A DNA stretch of 16,407 nt from a bacterium (GCA_024224995.1 JAAENB010000028.1:1-16407), one strand, 5' to 3'; positions 1 to 7,548 are shown, counted from the first letter of the stretch. Numbers and translations are program-made. The notes: a model not told the origin generated them from the sequence alone.

Positions 1-41
1 ACGTTTTTCGGTATATTAAGACACGACCGACCCTGTATAGC

Positions 42-63
42 GGGGTGCGACCCCTGCGAGGGG
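42..63. repeat. GC-rich alternating hairpin block
   Basis: Three G4/C4 blocks are separated by T-GCG-A linkers. GGGGT (42-46) can pair with ACCCC (50-54), or CCCCT (51-55) can pair with AGGGG (59-63). The two hairpins share the middle C4 block and so exclude each other. Six A residues follow on the plus strand, so neither strand shows a U-run on the terminator side. The function is not known. Confidence 0.5.
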
Positions 64-75
64 AAAAAATACGTC

Positions 76-135
76 AGAAACTAAATAGTATTGCGATCTG
101 CTTCCAGGCCCGCTCACTTGCACAATTTAGTTTCT
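76..135. repeat. 11-bp inverted repeat with 38-nt spacer
   Basis: The arms at 76-86 (AGAAACTAAAT) and 125-135 (ATTTAGTTTCT) are perfectly complementary. They flank a spacer that holds another short complementary segment, CTTGC at 117-121, which can pair with GCAAG at 141-145. With the hairpin at 148-177 this makes most of the first 180 bases foldable. It could be the remains of a small repeat element or a structured RNA. I do not recognise a known family. Confidence 0.45.
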
Positions 136-147
136 TGAGAGCAAGGT

Positions 148-177
148 GCAAAATGCGGTTTGTTAACCGCATTTTGC
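148..177 (-). terminator. Hairpin terminator downstream of the FlgO-like lipoprotein gene
   Basis: A 13-bp perfect stem (148-160 with 165-177) closes on a 4-base loop. It lies about 20 bases beyond the stop codon of the minus-strand gene ending at 197. The end of the stem is A/T-rich and can supply a short U-run in either direction, so it may work bidirectionally. It lacks a long U-tract outside the stem, so its efficiency is uncertain. Confidence 0.5.
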
Positions 178-196
178 CGTGTTATTTTTAGAGTTC

Positions 197-1138
197 TCAT
201 CTGAAGCGTCTTCTTTCGCCTCTTCTCTTGCCGCGTCTCCCTCTTCTTCCTTCTCTTCCTTCCCTGCCGTCGAATTCTTTATTTGATAATTCTACAATGA
301 ACTCTCTTTTTTTCTCCATAAGAAAATTGTATTTGCGCTGGTCATGATCTTTCAGGAGTTTTACTCCTTTTTTCAGCCGTTTAAGCCGTTTCCATTGCTG
401 CGGGTTATTTTCCCGGATCTTGTTCGCTTTTCTTTTTAATCTTTTCGCAAGCTGCCGGGCGTCCCTGTAATGGGGGTCATTTTTTTGGGATACAGCGATT
501 AGAAAAACGGATTTGTTTTTTTTGCTCATAAAATCGAGGGTTTGAAATGTTCTGTTTATGTTGTCAACCGTGCCGGGGGACTTTTTATGAAGCTCTAACT
601 TTTTTTTGTTTTCACTGTATGAAAAGCTCCCGGCCGGGATGTATTCAATAGAGGAAACAAAATATATCTCTCCAGTGGAAATATTAACCACTTTAACGGA
701 AAGTTCTCCGTGCCCCCCTATCTGTGCAATAGTGCCGTTTATCATGGCATCAATAGGAAGAACTTTTCCCGATTCGGAAACTGAATCGGGATCTACAAGC
801 CCGGTCTGCTCTATTCCCTGGGCTTCAAGTATTTTGCCAATTTCAGATCGTTCAACAAATCTCAGGCCGCCTTTTTTGAGCATTGTTTCAAGGAGTTTTT
901 TGGAGATTCGTTTCCCTTCTTCGATCTCTTTCCCGTCGAGATTGGTGAAATTGAATATTGCCAGTTTTTTATTCTGTAAAACTGCTTGTTTGGAGTAAAT
1001 CTCATGAGAGATTTTTATAATGGCATCATTCTCTGAGGGAAGAGAGCCCTTATTTGAAATCTTTCTATTTGAGCCGGAACCGCATGAAATAATAGAACTA
1101 AGAAACAGCACAATTGAAACAGTAATAATCTTCTTCAT
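197..1138 (-). CDS. FlgO/CsgG-like lipoprotein with Arg/Gly-rich tail
   Basis: Predicted outer-membrane or periplasmic lipoprotein. With ATG at 1138 the protein has a hydrophobic signal sequence ending in a lipobox with Cys19 (IIS-C). This start is preferred over the upstream in-frame TTG at 1156 because a strong AAAGGAGAG ribosome-binding site lies between the two. Roughly residues 45-165 resemble the FlgO/LpoB/CsgG-type fold: KLAIFNF strand, FVERSEIGKILEAQ helix region, then a 'MINGTIAQIGG' strand and 'VKVVNISTGEI'. These domains occur in envelope assembly and flagellar-associated lipoproteins. The remainder is lysine-rich, probably helical, and ends in about 24 residues of almost only Arg, Gly and Glu (GREGREGRRGRRGKRRGERR...). 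That tail is unusual for an exported protein and could bind nucleic acid or anionic polymers, but this is a guess. The exact function is unknown. Confidence 0.8.
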   Translation of the reverse strand: MKKIITVSIVLFLSSIISCGSGSNRKISNKGSLPSENDAIIKISHEIYSKQAVLQNKKLAIFNFTNLDGKEIEEGKRISKKLLETMLKKGGLRFVERSEIGKILEAQGIEQTGLVDPDSVSESGKVLPIDAMINGTIAQIGGHGELSVKVVNISTGEIYFVSSIEYIPAGSFSYSENKKKLELHKKSPGTVDNINRTFQTLDFMSKKNKSVFLIAVSQKNDPHYRDARQLAKRLKRKANKIRENNPQQWKRLKRLKKGVKLLKDHDQRKYNFLMEKKREFIVELSNKEFDGREGREGRRGRRGKRRGERRRFR

Positions 1139-1190
1139 TTTTTTCTCTCCTTTCAAATGAATACATTGCCTGCGATAAGTGCTTTGTTAC

Positions 1191-1224
1191 AAAAAAAGGC
1201 TGCTAAAATGCGCAGCCTTTTTTT
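1191..1224. terminator. Bidirectional-looking rho-independent terminator
   Basis: A perfect 13-bp inverted repeat (1191-1203 with 1212-1224) has an 8-base loop. The GC core is GGCTGC/GCAGCC, flanked by seven A on one side and seven T on the other, giving a U-run in either orientation. It sits between the stop of the minus-strand gene ending at 1251 and the start of the next minus-strand gene. It therefore ends the upstream lipoprotein transcript, and the downstream gene would need read-through or its own promoter. Confidence 0.85.
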
Positions 1225-1250
1225 GATAATTTTAGAGAGGGTGAATCTTT

Positions 1251-2510
1251 TTACGGGTTCATTTTAACATCAAGAACCAGTTTATTCGGATAGCTTTCTT
1301 TAACGGTAACACTAAAACCGATTTTGTCGGCCTTTGCTGAAAGCTCATCAGTGAAATCATCTGTTTTCCCGGCAAAAATAACTTCTACTTTTGAGTAGCT
1401 GCCTGCCTGGCCTCTTGAAATAACCTTTGAAACTCCCCTGATCCTGCCTTCCAGCTGGTTCCTGAATTTTTTCAGTTGATTATAATCAAGACCGGAAATG
1501 GTAAGATTGATCTGCCTTTCCGTAGAAGCTTTAACGAATTTTTCGATAATCTTGTTCATGAATTTTCCGGATACGAATTTTCCGGAGTTTTTGTTGGTTT
1601 TGCCAACGATTTTTTTAAGCGCGTTCTCAATAGCCTTTTTAGAAGCGGTATTTGATTCTATATGAGCTCCCGGAGCATTTCTACTCATGGTAGTAAGAAT
1701 TCTTCCTGTATACACATCAATAGCTTTTACTCTAATAATAGCTGATTTCGACTGCATATTCTTGGAGTATTTCCGTATTGTTCCGGACTGATCTCTTGTT
1801 TCCGCCTGCCCGACAATTATTACTTCCGCGCCGGCGTCATTTAAAAGAAGGGTCTTTACATCTTCGTTAATACTACCGGCCATTGCTCTGTCCATTTTGG
1901 CTTTTTCCCTTTTCATCAGTTCCTGGGTCATATTGGCATCAACAAATTCAAATCCCGAATCGCCCATGAGTTCCTGCATGATCATCTCTGTTTCCGTGAA
2001 ACCGGGCATATTCATGCTGCCGTCGAATCTTTCTTTTACCAGTACCATAAACTTAGGCCGGCCATAGGTCCGTAAGGCATCCTCAATGGCATCTCCTACT
2101 GCTGCGACCTCAACTCGTCCTCGAATGGTAACGAAGTATTCATTTCCGCCTTTCCATTGTTTAATGATCTCGTCGTCTTTTACCATCCCTCTTGTTTTGC
2201 CTTCAACAATGTTTGAAACCAGCTCGAAGTTTTTCATGAGACTTTTCCCGGTAATTGTTTCTCCCAGCTTTTTTCTTACGAGCTTTATTTTTGCATGATC
2301 CGTAGCTCTATCCCTGGCCAGAGCGGTGTCGTCATCGAATATTGTGGCGTAGCCGGTAGCTTCACCTACCATATTCTCTACTGATCCTCCTCCGCCTCCG
2401 CCTCCGCCTCGGGAACCGCCGCCTCTTGTTCCGCCACCGGTTTTTCTACAGTTGGCAAAGCTGACAAGTACTATAAGTGCAATGGCTATAATTAGTCCTT
2501 TGTTTTTCAT
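1251..2510 (-). CDS. LPP20/FlgT-like lipoprotein
   Basis: Predicted 419-residue lipoprotein. A hydrophobic N-terminus ends at a lipobox (FAN-C, Cys21) and is followed by a very Gly-rich linker at about 25-42, which may act as a tether to the lipid anchor. Residues about 45-140 look like an LPP20/FlgT N-terminal domain: alternating helix with 'ARDRATDHAKIKLVRKKLG' and strands ending in 'YFVTIRGRVEV'. Residues about 150-290 ('FMVLVKERFDG', 'FEFVDANMTQELM', 'GAEVIIVGQAE') resemble the FlgT middle/TolB-N-like fold. A C-terminal domain (about 330-419) has repeated beta-alpha units ('INLTISGLDYNQLKKF', 'YSKVEVIF'). FlgT-type proteins assist envelope or flagellar assembly, but assignment here is at domain level only. 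AGAGG lies 8 bases before the ATG, and a good promoter is at 2583-2611. Confidence 0.8.
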   Translation of the reverse strand: MKNKGLIIAIALIVLVSFANCRKTGGGTRGGGSRGGGGGGGGSVENMVGEATGYATIFDDDTALARDRATDHAKIKLVRKKLGETITGKSLMKNFELVSNIVEGKTRGMVKDDEIIKQWKGGNEYFVTIRGRVEVAAVGDAIEDALRTYGRPKFMVLVKERFDGSMNMPGFTETEMIMQELMGDSGFEFVDANMTQELMKREKAKMDRAMAGSINEDVKTLLLNDAGAEVIIVGQAETRDQSGTIRKYSKNMQSKSAIIRVKAIDVYTGRILTTMSRNAPGAHIESNTASKKAIENALKKIVGKTNKNSGKFVSGKFMNKIIEKFVKASTERQINLTISGLDYNQLKKFRNQLEGRIRGVSKVISRGQAGSYSKVEVIFAGKTDDFTDELSAKADKIGFSVTVKESYPNKLVLDVKMNP

Positions 2511-2582
2511 TATAGAAACCTCTTTCTTTTTTAATTATTCCTTTTACAATGTTTAACTTTAGAAAGTTCAACTTGACAGTAA

Positions 2583-2611
2583 ATATAACAATAAACAGGG
2601 TATAGAGTCAA
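2583..2611 (-). promoter_or_regulatory. Sigma70-type promoter of the LPP20-like lipoprotein gene
   Basis: Read on the minus strand, TTGACT (-35, 2606-2611) and TTATAT (-10, 2583-2588) are separated by 17 bases. Transcription would begin near 2576, leaving a leader of about 65 bases before the ATG at 2510. The 2511-2719 gap holds this promoter, a 6-bp mini-hairpin at about 2552-2565 in the leader, and otherwise nothing I recognise. Confidence 0.65.
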
Positions 2612-2719
2612 ATTGTTTTCATTATTTATTGATTAAATTTTTATTTTCACTAAAGGAATGTATAGCTTTCGGGGATTAAAATATGCATTTTCCTGTACGT
2701 TTTTTGACGAATGTATGTT

Positions 2720-3592
2720 TTATTCCGGAGTGATTAATTTCTCCATTTTTTGGAGAAGCAGGTTCACTTTTACCGGTTTTGGTAAAAAGTCATTTGCCCC
2801 TGCACTGAGGCACTTTTCAAGATCTTCGGGCATGGCTTTTGCCGAGAGTGCAATGACCGGGATCTCTTTAAACTGTTTCATGGTGCGGATTCTACGGATC
2901 GTTTCATATCCATCCATTACGGGCATCATAATATCCATAAGAATCATATCAATACCCGATTCTTTTTCAAGGGTCTGAAGGGCCATAAGGCCGTCTTTAG
3001 CCTTAAAAACAATCATGTTAATTTTTTTAAGAATATTTGATATGGCAAAAAGGTTCCTCATGTCATCATCAACAACCAGTACTCTTTTACCGTTAAGTAT
3101 TTTGCTTTCCTGAGGTATTTGCAAATCCGATAGTATGCTGCGTTCTTTTGCTCGTTTATTTTTATGTGCTGTTTCCGATTTTTTCAGTTGTTCGGGAATG
3201 TAAACAGTAAAAGCTGCTCCTTCTCCTTCGACACTTTTTAGCTGGATTTCTCCTCCCAGAAGCCTGGTCAGTTCCCGTGATATTGAAAGCCCAAGGCCCG
3301 TGCCTCCGTAGGTTCTTGATGTTGTTCCATCTGCCTGCTGGAAAGCTTCAAAAATAGCATTCTGTACATTTCCAGGGATTCCAATGCCGGTATCACTGAT
3401 TTCAATTGCCAGGGTCTGATCCGGATTAAGACCGCTGCTGAAAAGATCTATTTCGGGAGAAGGGCGTTTTAAAGTAATGGTTATTCCTCCTTCCCTGGTA
3501 AATTTGATCGCGTTGGACAACAGGTTTTTAAAAACCTGGTTTAATCTCTGGAAATCGGACTGTATAAATTCCGGTATTCCCTCGTCATACAC
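2720..3592 (-). CDS. Hybrid histidine kinase, 3' part: HATPase + receiver (out of frame)
   Basis: C-terminal half of a split hybrid histidine kinase. The apparent GTG start at 3592 is unlikely to be used because it has no ribosome-binding site and the protein begins in the middle of the ATP-binding domain linker. Fragment residues about 1-135 form HATPase_c: N-box '[14 protein letters not shown]', G1 'DTGIGIP' and G2 '[10 protein letters not shown]'. Residues about 168-285 form a receiver domain with the acidic pocket D175/D176, phosphoacceptor D220 ('[11 protein letters not shown]') and conserved K272. Removing one A from the A10 run at 3608-3617 would fuse it to the PAS-HisKA fragment, with the joined sequence reading ...[21 protein letters not shown].... 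The domains are otherwise intact with no further stops, so the break is recent, artefactual, or bypassed by slippage. Confidence 0.8.
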   Translation of the reverse strand: MYDEGIPEFIQSDFQRLNQVFKNLLSNAIKFTREGGITITLKRPSPEIDLFSSGLNPDQTLAIEISDTGIGIPGNVQNAIFEAFQQADGTTSRTYGGTGLGLSISRELTRLLGGEIQLKSVEGEGAAFTVYIPEQLKKSETAHKNKRAKERSILSDLQIPQESKILNGKRVLVVDDDMRNLFAISNILKKINMIVFKAKDGLMALQTLEKESGIDMILMDIMMPVMDGYETIRRIRTMKQFKEIPVIALSAKAMPEDLEKCLSAGANDFLPKPVKVNLLLQKMEKLITPE

Positions 3593-4337
3593 CAGGTGAA
3601 GAAATAATTTTTTTTTTCTTCACCTGGTGGGCATACGACAGCTCAATATTTTTGGCGATATCCGTAACCCTGATTGGATCGATATACAGGATCATTTTTC
3701 CGGCTTCGATTTTTGAAAGATCAAGGATCTCATTGATTAGAGTGAGAAGGTCATTGCCTCCCATGTAAATTATCTCAGCCGATTTTACCTGGTCTTCAGA
3801 TAAATTTTTTTCACTATTCGATGCCAGATCCTGGGAAAGAATAAGCATACTATTAAGAGGAGAGCGAAGTTCATGAGACATATTTGCCAGGAATTCCGAT
3901 TTATATTTACTTGACCGCTCCAGTTCCCTGGTCTTTTTTTTCAGCTCTATTTCCGAGAATTTTTTGTTTGTAGTATCTTCTATTATGCAGATAAAATGAG
4001 ACCTGTTTCCCTCTCTGTCACGGACCAGGGTCGCGTTAAGACTGATCCAGCCGGTTATTTCATACCTGTTTATATAAGAGAGTTCAACCCACAAAGAATC
4101 AAATTTTCCATTGAACAGTTCTTTTACCTGTTCGATTTCCTTGCAGCTTTCCCCGGGATTTATTATATCCAGAAAATTCATTTCACAGAGCTCTTTTTCC
4201 GAATATCCGAAAATGTCCCATAATTTTTTACTGACTTTTTGCATTCGTCCATTGGCCGCTAGAAAGGCAATGCCAATAGCGCTCTGGTCGAAGATGAGTC
4301 GAAAGTGTTCTTTGCTGTCTATATCAAACTTATTCAT
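3585..4337 (-). CDS. Hybrid histidine kinase, 5' part: PAS + HisKA (frameshifted)
   Basis: N-terminal half of a cytosolic hybrid sensor kinase with no signal peptide or transmembrane segment. Residues about 10-125 form a PAS domain ('[21 protein letters not shown]', PAC-like '[13 protein letters not shown]'). A short coiled linker leads into HisKA with the phosphoacceptor H155 in '[17 protein letters not shown]' and the dimerisation helix through '[11 protein letters not shown]'. The frame then runs into an A10 tract and ends eight residues later in non-homologous sequence (IISSPGV-stop). The ATP-binding and receiver domains continue in another frame downstream. Only 19 bases separate this start from the cheB stop and no clear Shine-Dalgarno is visible, so expression probably depends on coupling to cheB. 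The kinase would feed its own receiver, and the target is unknown. Confidence 0.8.
   Translation of the reverse strand: MNKFDIDSKEHFRLIFDQSAIGIAFLAANGRMQKVSKKLWDIFGYSEKELCEMNFLDIINPGESCKEIEQVKELFNGKFDSLWVELSYINRYEITGWISLNATLVRDREGNRSHFICIIEDTTNKKFSEIELKKKTRELERSSKYKSEFLANMSHELRSPLNSMLILSQDLASNSEKNLSEDQVKSAEIIYMGGNDLLTLINEILDLSKIEAGKMILYIDPIRVTDIAKNIELSYAHQVKKKKIISSPGV
3590..3629. repeat. 15-bp perfect inverted repeat enclosing the A10 frameshift site
   Basis: Arms CACCAGGTGAAGAAA (3590-3604) and TTTCTTCACCTGGTG (3615-3629) are exact reverse complements around a 10-base AT spacer. The homopolymer of ten T on the plus strand (A10 in the mRNA) spans 3608-3617, partly inside one arm. The structure lies within coding sequence at the exact point where the kinase frame is lost. 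It could promote polymerase slippage, template-switch mutation, or a sequencing or assembly error. Confidence 0.9.
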
Positions 4338-4356
4338 TACTTGTACTTTGTTATAT

Positions 4357-5406
4357 TTATTTTAAGTTATTTATATACATAGTTATCTCATCGAGATTTT
4401 TAACCAGGGTTGCCGCGTTTAGTTCAATAGCTTTCATGGGCATTCCAAAGACAATTGAAGAATTTTTATCCTGGGCGATTGTGACTGCTCCGGTTTCTTT
4501 CATCTCAAGAAGTCCCCTGGCTCCGTCGGAGCCCATTCCGGAGAGGATTATTCCTATTGCTTTATCTTCCGCTATCTCTGCTACTGATCTGAACAAAACA
4601 TCTACTGAAGGTTTTTGCCTGTTTACCAGCTCACCGTTATTTAGCCGTACCAGGTACCCTTCGTTGTCTTTATCGAGAACCATATGCCTGTTGCCTGGAG
4701 CAATAAAAACTGATCCGTTTAAGAGTCTATCGCCATCCTTTGCCTCTTTGACTGTAACTTTTGATGTATCATTCAGTCTTTGCGCAAATGATTCGGTAAA
4801 TTTTTCCGGCATGTGCTGGGCAATAAGAATAGCAGGTGTGTTTTCATGGAGACAGGGTATTATTTCGCTTATGGCCTCCACCCCCCCGGTAGAAGCTCCT
4901 ATTGCGATTACAGAATGACTTGCTTTCGTGGGAGTTGGATTCGAACCCGGATTTTTGGGGGTGAAGATGTGGTGTGGACTGTTTTTTCTTTTTATCCTGG
5001 ACTCGCTGGCAACGATTATTTTTTTGATTAATTCTTTTGAAAATTCAAGCAGCGATTTTTTTTCGCTAATATCCTGAAATTTTGGTTTTAGTATAAAGTC
5101 AACAGCACCAAGCTGTAGTGCCTTTATTGTTTGTTCCGAACCCGCTTTGGTAAAAACCGATACCATAACTACCGGCAGGGGGTGAGATATCATCAGTTTT
5201 TCCAGGAAGGTGAGACCGTCCATTCGGGGCATTTCAACATCCAGGGTTAATACATCAGGGTCGAATTTTTTGATTTTTTTTACTGCGAAATAGGGGTCAA
5301 TAGCGGTTCCCACAACTTCGAGCTTCGGTGAACTCGATATAATATCCGTTAAAAATCGACGCATTACAGCCGAATCGTCTACTATGAGAACTTTTATTTT
5401 TTTCAT
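4357..5406 (-). CDS. cheB: CheB chemotaxis protein-glutamate methylesterase/deamidase
   Basis: A 349-residue protein of normal CheB length. Residues 1-120 form a receiver domain with acidic D10/D11, phosphoacceptor D56 ('[12 protein letters not shown]') and K107. After a linker, residues about 163-345 form the CheB methylesterase domain with the catalytic triad S172 ('GASTGG'), H198 ('AQHMPE') and D294 ('GMGSDGA'). It removes methyl groups from chemoreceptor glutamyl esters, activated by phosphorylation, in the cytoplasm. It is the first gene of an operon with the hybrid kinase 20 bases downstream. No cheR, cheA or receptor gene is in view, so it could belong to a chemosensory-like regulatory module instead of flagellar chemotaxis. 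A near-consensus promoter lies upstream, while the Shine-Dalgarno (CAGG) is weak and distant. Confidence 0.95.
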   Translation of the reverse strand: MKKIKVLIVDDSAVMRRFLTDIISSSPKLEVVGTAIDPYFAVKKIKKFDPDVLTLDVEMPRMDGLTFLEKLMISHPLPVVMVSVFTKAGSEQTIKALQLGAVDFILKPKFQDISEKKSLLEFSKELIKKIIVASESRIKRKNSPHHIFTPKNPGSNPTPTKASHSVIAIGASTGGVEAISEIIPCLHENTPAILIAQHMPEKFTESFAQRLNDTSKVTVKEAKDGDRLLNGSVFIAPGNRHMVLDKDNEGYLVRLNNGELVNRQKPSVDVLFRSVAEIAEDKAIGIILSGMGSDGARGLLEMKETGAVTIAQDKNSSIVFGMPMKAIELNAATLVKNLDEITMYINNLK

Positions 5407-5455
5407 TAAAATATAAACCTGAATAAAATCCTGACTTAATATGGGACATTTTTAA

Positions 5456-5483
5456 ATTATAGCATGTTGATAGCACTTGTCAA
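5456..5483 (-). promoter_or_regulatory. Near-consensus sigma70 promoter of the cheB operon
   Basis: On the minus strand, TTGACA (5478-5483) and TATAAT (5456-5461) are perfect matches to the -35 and -10 consensus with a 16-base spacer. The start site would be near 5449, giving a leader of about 43 bases. The strength of this site implies constitutive, well-expressed transcription unless a repressor acts here. Confidence 0.8.
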
Positions 5484-5537
5484 TGTATTTTGATACGCTT
5501 TTTCGGAGAGTGTCGACGGTATGGGAGAATTTTATCC

Positions 5538-5566
5538 TTGACCCTTCTACAGAGTCCTTGTAGTAT
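5538..5566 (+). promoter_or_regulatory. Probable sigma70 promoter of ackA-pduL
   Basis: TTGACC (5538-5543) and TAGTAT (5561-5566) are spaced by 17 bases, and the overlapping TATACT (5564-5569) is an alternative -10 with a long spacer. Transcription would begin about 40 bases before the ATG at 5614. It is divergent from the cheB promoter in the same 207-base intergenic region. Confidence 0.6.
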
Positions 5567-5613
5567 ACTGCATGATAAATGCCAATGCGGTATTGAATAT
5601 TGGGAGTTGAAAA

Positions 5614-7449
5614 ATGAAAGTATTTGTAATAAATTGTGGGAGTTCATCCTTAAAATATGATCTTATGGATATGGAACAGGGAAGAGCTCTTTTGAGCGGT
5701 AAATTTACATCTATAGGATCGGGTAGTTCAGGTGATGCTCCGGCTTCTCATTCTTATAGGATTGGAGAAGAATCTAAAAAAGAAACCGTGAAAATAGAAA
5801 GTCATGCGGATGCCCTGGAATTGTTGAACGGTTTTCTTAATGAAAAAGGTTTTATTACCGGGGAAGGACCTCTTTTCGAGGGAATAGGGCATCGTGTTGT
5901 CCATGGTGGTGAACAATTTTGTGAAGCTATAAAAATAGATGAAGAAGTCAAAAGGGCGATACAGGAACTTATACCCCTGGCACCACTTCATAACCCGGTA
6001 AATCTGAAAGGTATTGAGCTTTGTGAAAAATATTTTCCCGGTCTCCCCCAGGTTGCGGTATTTGATACGGCTTTTCATCAGACTCTGCCCAAAAAAGCCT
6101 ATTTATACGGTACTCCTATGGAGTGGTATGAAAATTATAAGATCCGGCGATACGGATTTCACGGATCATCGCATAAATACACCGCCTTAAAAGCAGCCGA
6201 ATACCTGGGCAGACCCTTAAACCAGTTAAAGCTAATAACCTGCCACCTGGGAAATGGAGCCAGTGTCTGTGCTATTAACTATGGGAATTCCGTTGATACC
6301 AGTATGGGATTAAGTCCCCTGGAGGGACTCATAATGGGAACCAGGTCGGGAGATATTGACCCGGTAATTATTCAATACCTGGTAAGTAAAGAGGGGATGG
6401 ACATTAATGAAGTAATGAACATCTTAAATAGAAAATCCGGACTTCTTGGTATATCGGGTTATTCCAGTGACATGCAGGATCTTGCTGAAAAGGCTTCGGA
6501 AGGTGATGAGCGATCGGTACTGGCAATAAAGATGTTTGTTCTCCGGGTAATAAAAATAATTGGTGCCTACCTGGCAGAACTTGACGGAGCTGATGCTATT
6601 GTTTTTACCGGAGGTATTGGGGAAAATTCGGCACTGATCCGGGAACGGGTTTCCCATAACATGGAATTCGCAGGAGCAATTATTGATGAAGATGCCAATA
6701 ATGCCGTCTCAGGTATAAATCAAAATGGATTGGCCGATATATCCGTACGTCATTCCAGGATCAAGCTCCTGGTTGTTAACACAGATGAAGAATGGATGAT
6801 TGCCCATGATACAAAGAATGTTATCCTTGGCAGGTCGACCCTGCCGCCGGAGCAGATCCCTATTCCTATGGGAATATCGGCACGCCATATTCATCTTTCA
6901 GTGGAGGATGTTGACTCCTTGTTTGGAAAAGGACATAAACTTACTCCTATTTATGATCTTTCCCAGCCCGGCCAATTTGTATGCGATGAGACTGTTTCAG
7001 TAATCGGACCAAAGGGAACTGTGGAACGGGTTCGGGTTCTGGGGCCGCCAAGAAGCGAAACCCAGGTGGAGATATCTCGTACTGACGAATTCAAACTGGG
7101 AATAGATGCTCCTATTCGCGCGAGCGGCAAACTTGACGGAACTCCCGGTCTTACCATAGTTGGACCGGAAGGCAGGTTGGAGCTGGACCAGGGAGTGATA
7201 TGCGCCCTGCGGCATATTCATATGACTCCATCAGATGCACTTTCTTTGCAGGTCGATGATAAAGACCTGGTTCGGGTTCGGGTACAGGGCCCCCGGGAGC
7301 TTATTTTTGGCGATGTTCTGGTCCGGGTAAGCAATAAATACCGCCTGGAAATGCACATCGATACTGATGAAGCAAACGCCGCAGAATTATCTCCGGACGC
7401 AGTTGGTTTTATTATGGGAATTCAGAACACTAAAGACATACATGGTTAA
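5614..7449 (+). CDS. Acetate kinase-PduL phosphotransacylase fusion
   Basis: A 611-residue two-enzyme fusion. Residues 1 to about 403 are a complete acetate kinase: N7 in 'VINCGSSSLK', R94 ('GHRVVHGG'), D151 ('FDTAFHQT'), H183 ('GFHGSSHK'), the 'GNGAS' phosphate loop, R244 ('MGTRSGDIDP'), 'GGIGENS', and E392 near 'NTDEEWMIA'. Residues about 415-605 are a PduL-type phosphate acyltransferase with the paired histidine motifs 'ARHIHLS' (H425, H427) and 'LRHIHMTPSDA' (H534, H536), 'GPPRSETQVEIS', and 'MHIDTDEANAA' (H581). The linker is only about 12 residues. No microcompartment encapsulation helix precedes the PduL part, so it is likely cytosolic. Together they convert acetyl-CoA + Pi + ADP to acetate + CoA + ATP, or the reverse for acetate activation. 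GGGAG lies 7 bases before the ATG. No pta or aldehyde/alcohol degradation gene is adjacent. Confidence 0.95.
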   Translation: MKVFVINCGSSSLKYDLMDMEQGRALLSGKFTSIGSGSSGDAPASHSYRIGEESKKETVKIESHADALELLNGFLNEKGFITGEGPLFEGIGHRVVHGGEQFCEAIKIDEEVKRAIQELIPLAPLHNPVNLKGIELCEKYFPGLPQVAVFDTAFHQTLPKKAYLYGTPMEWYENYKIRRYGFHGSSHKYTALKAAEYLGRPLNQLKLITCHLGNGASVCAINYGNSVDTSMGLSPLEGLIMGTRSGDIDPVIIQYLVSKEGMDINEVMNILNRKSGLLGISGYSSDMQDLAEKASEGDERSVLAIKMFVLRVIKIIGAYLAELDGADAIVFTGGIGENSALIRERVSHNMEFAGAIIDEDANNAVSGINQNGLADISVRHSRIKLLVVNTDEEWMIAHDTKNVILGRSTLPPEQIPIPMGISARHIHLSVEDVDSLFGKGHKLTPIYDLSQPGQFVCDETVSVIGPKGTVERVRVLGPPRSETQVEISRTDEFKLGIDAPIRASGKLDGTPGLTIVGPEGRLELDQGVICALRHIHMTPSDALSLQVDDKDLVRVRVQGPRELIFGDVLVRVSNKYRLEMHIDTDEANAAELSPDAVGFIMGIQNTKDIHG

Positions 7450-7458
7450 GAAAAGACA

Positions 7459-7482
7459 GTTTGAAGTTCCAGGTTTGAAGTT
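7459..7482 (+). repeat. Direct repeat of GTTTGAAGTT, third copy inverted at 7565-7574
   Basis: GTTTGAAGTT occurs at 7459-7468 and 7473-7482, 14 bases apart, the second running into T7. A reverse-complement copy (AACTTCAAAC) is at 7565-7574, where it encodes the last residues of RecQ (KFEV-stop). The third copy can fold back on either of the first two. The 112-base gap between the two convergent genes holds only these repeats. Confidence 0.6.
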
Positions 7483-7548
7483 TTTTTCTAAGAGTTTGAT
7501 ACGTCTTAAAGGAACCGTTAAAGCAGGTGGAAGAAAAGCTCCTGGCAG

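Noticed and set aside
120..180. Possible integron attC-like site (GTTAAC next to inverted repeats)
   Set aside because: The paired RYYYAAC/GTTRRRY core boxes cannot be found in the required arrangement and no integrase or cassette is visible.
3..191. Open plus-strand frame entering from the window edge
   Set aside because: It runs through all the inverted repeats and gives an Arg/Cys-rich sequence with no recognisable features. It is more likely non-coding chance openness.
2658..2978. Plus-strand open frame of 106 codons
   Set aside because: It lies largely antisense to the receiver domain of the hybrid kinase, which has clear motifs. It is a shadow frame.
4436..4918. Plus-strand open frame of 160 codons
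   Set aside because: It is antisense to the catalytic domain of cheB, Ser/Pro-rich, and explained by codon bias of the real gene.
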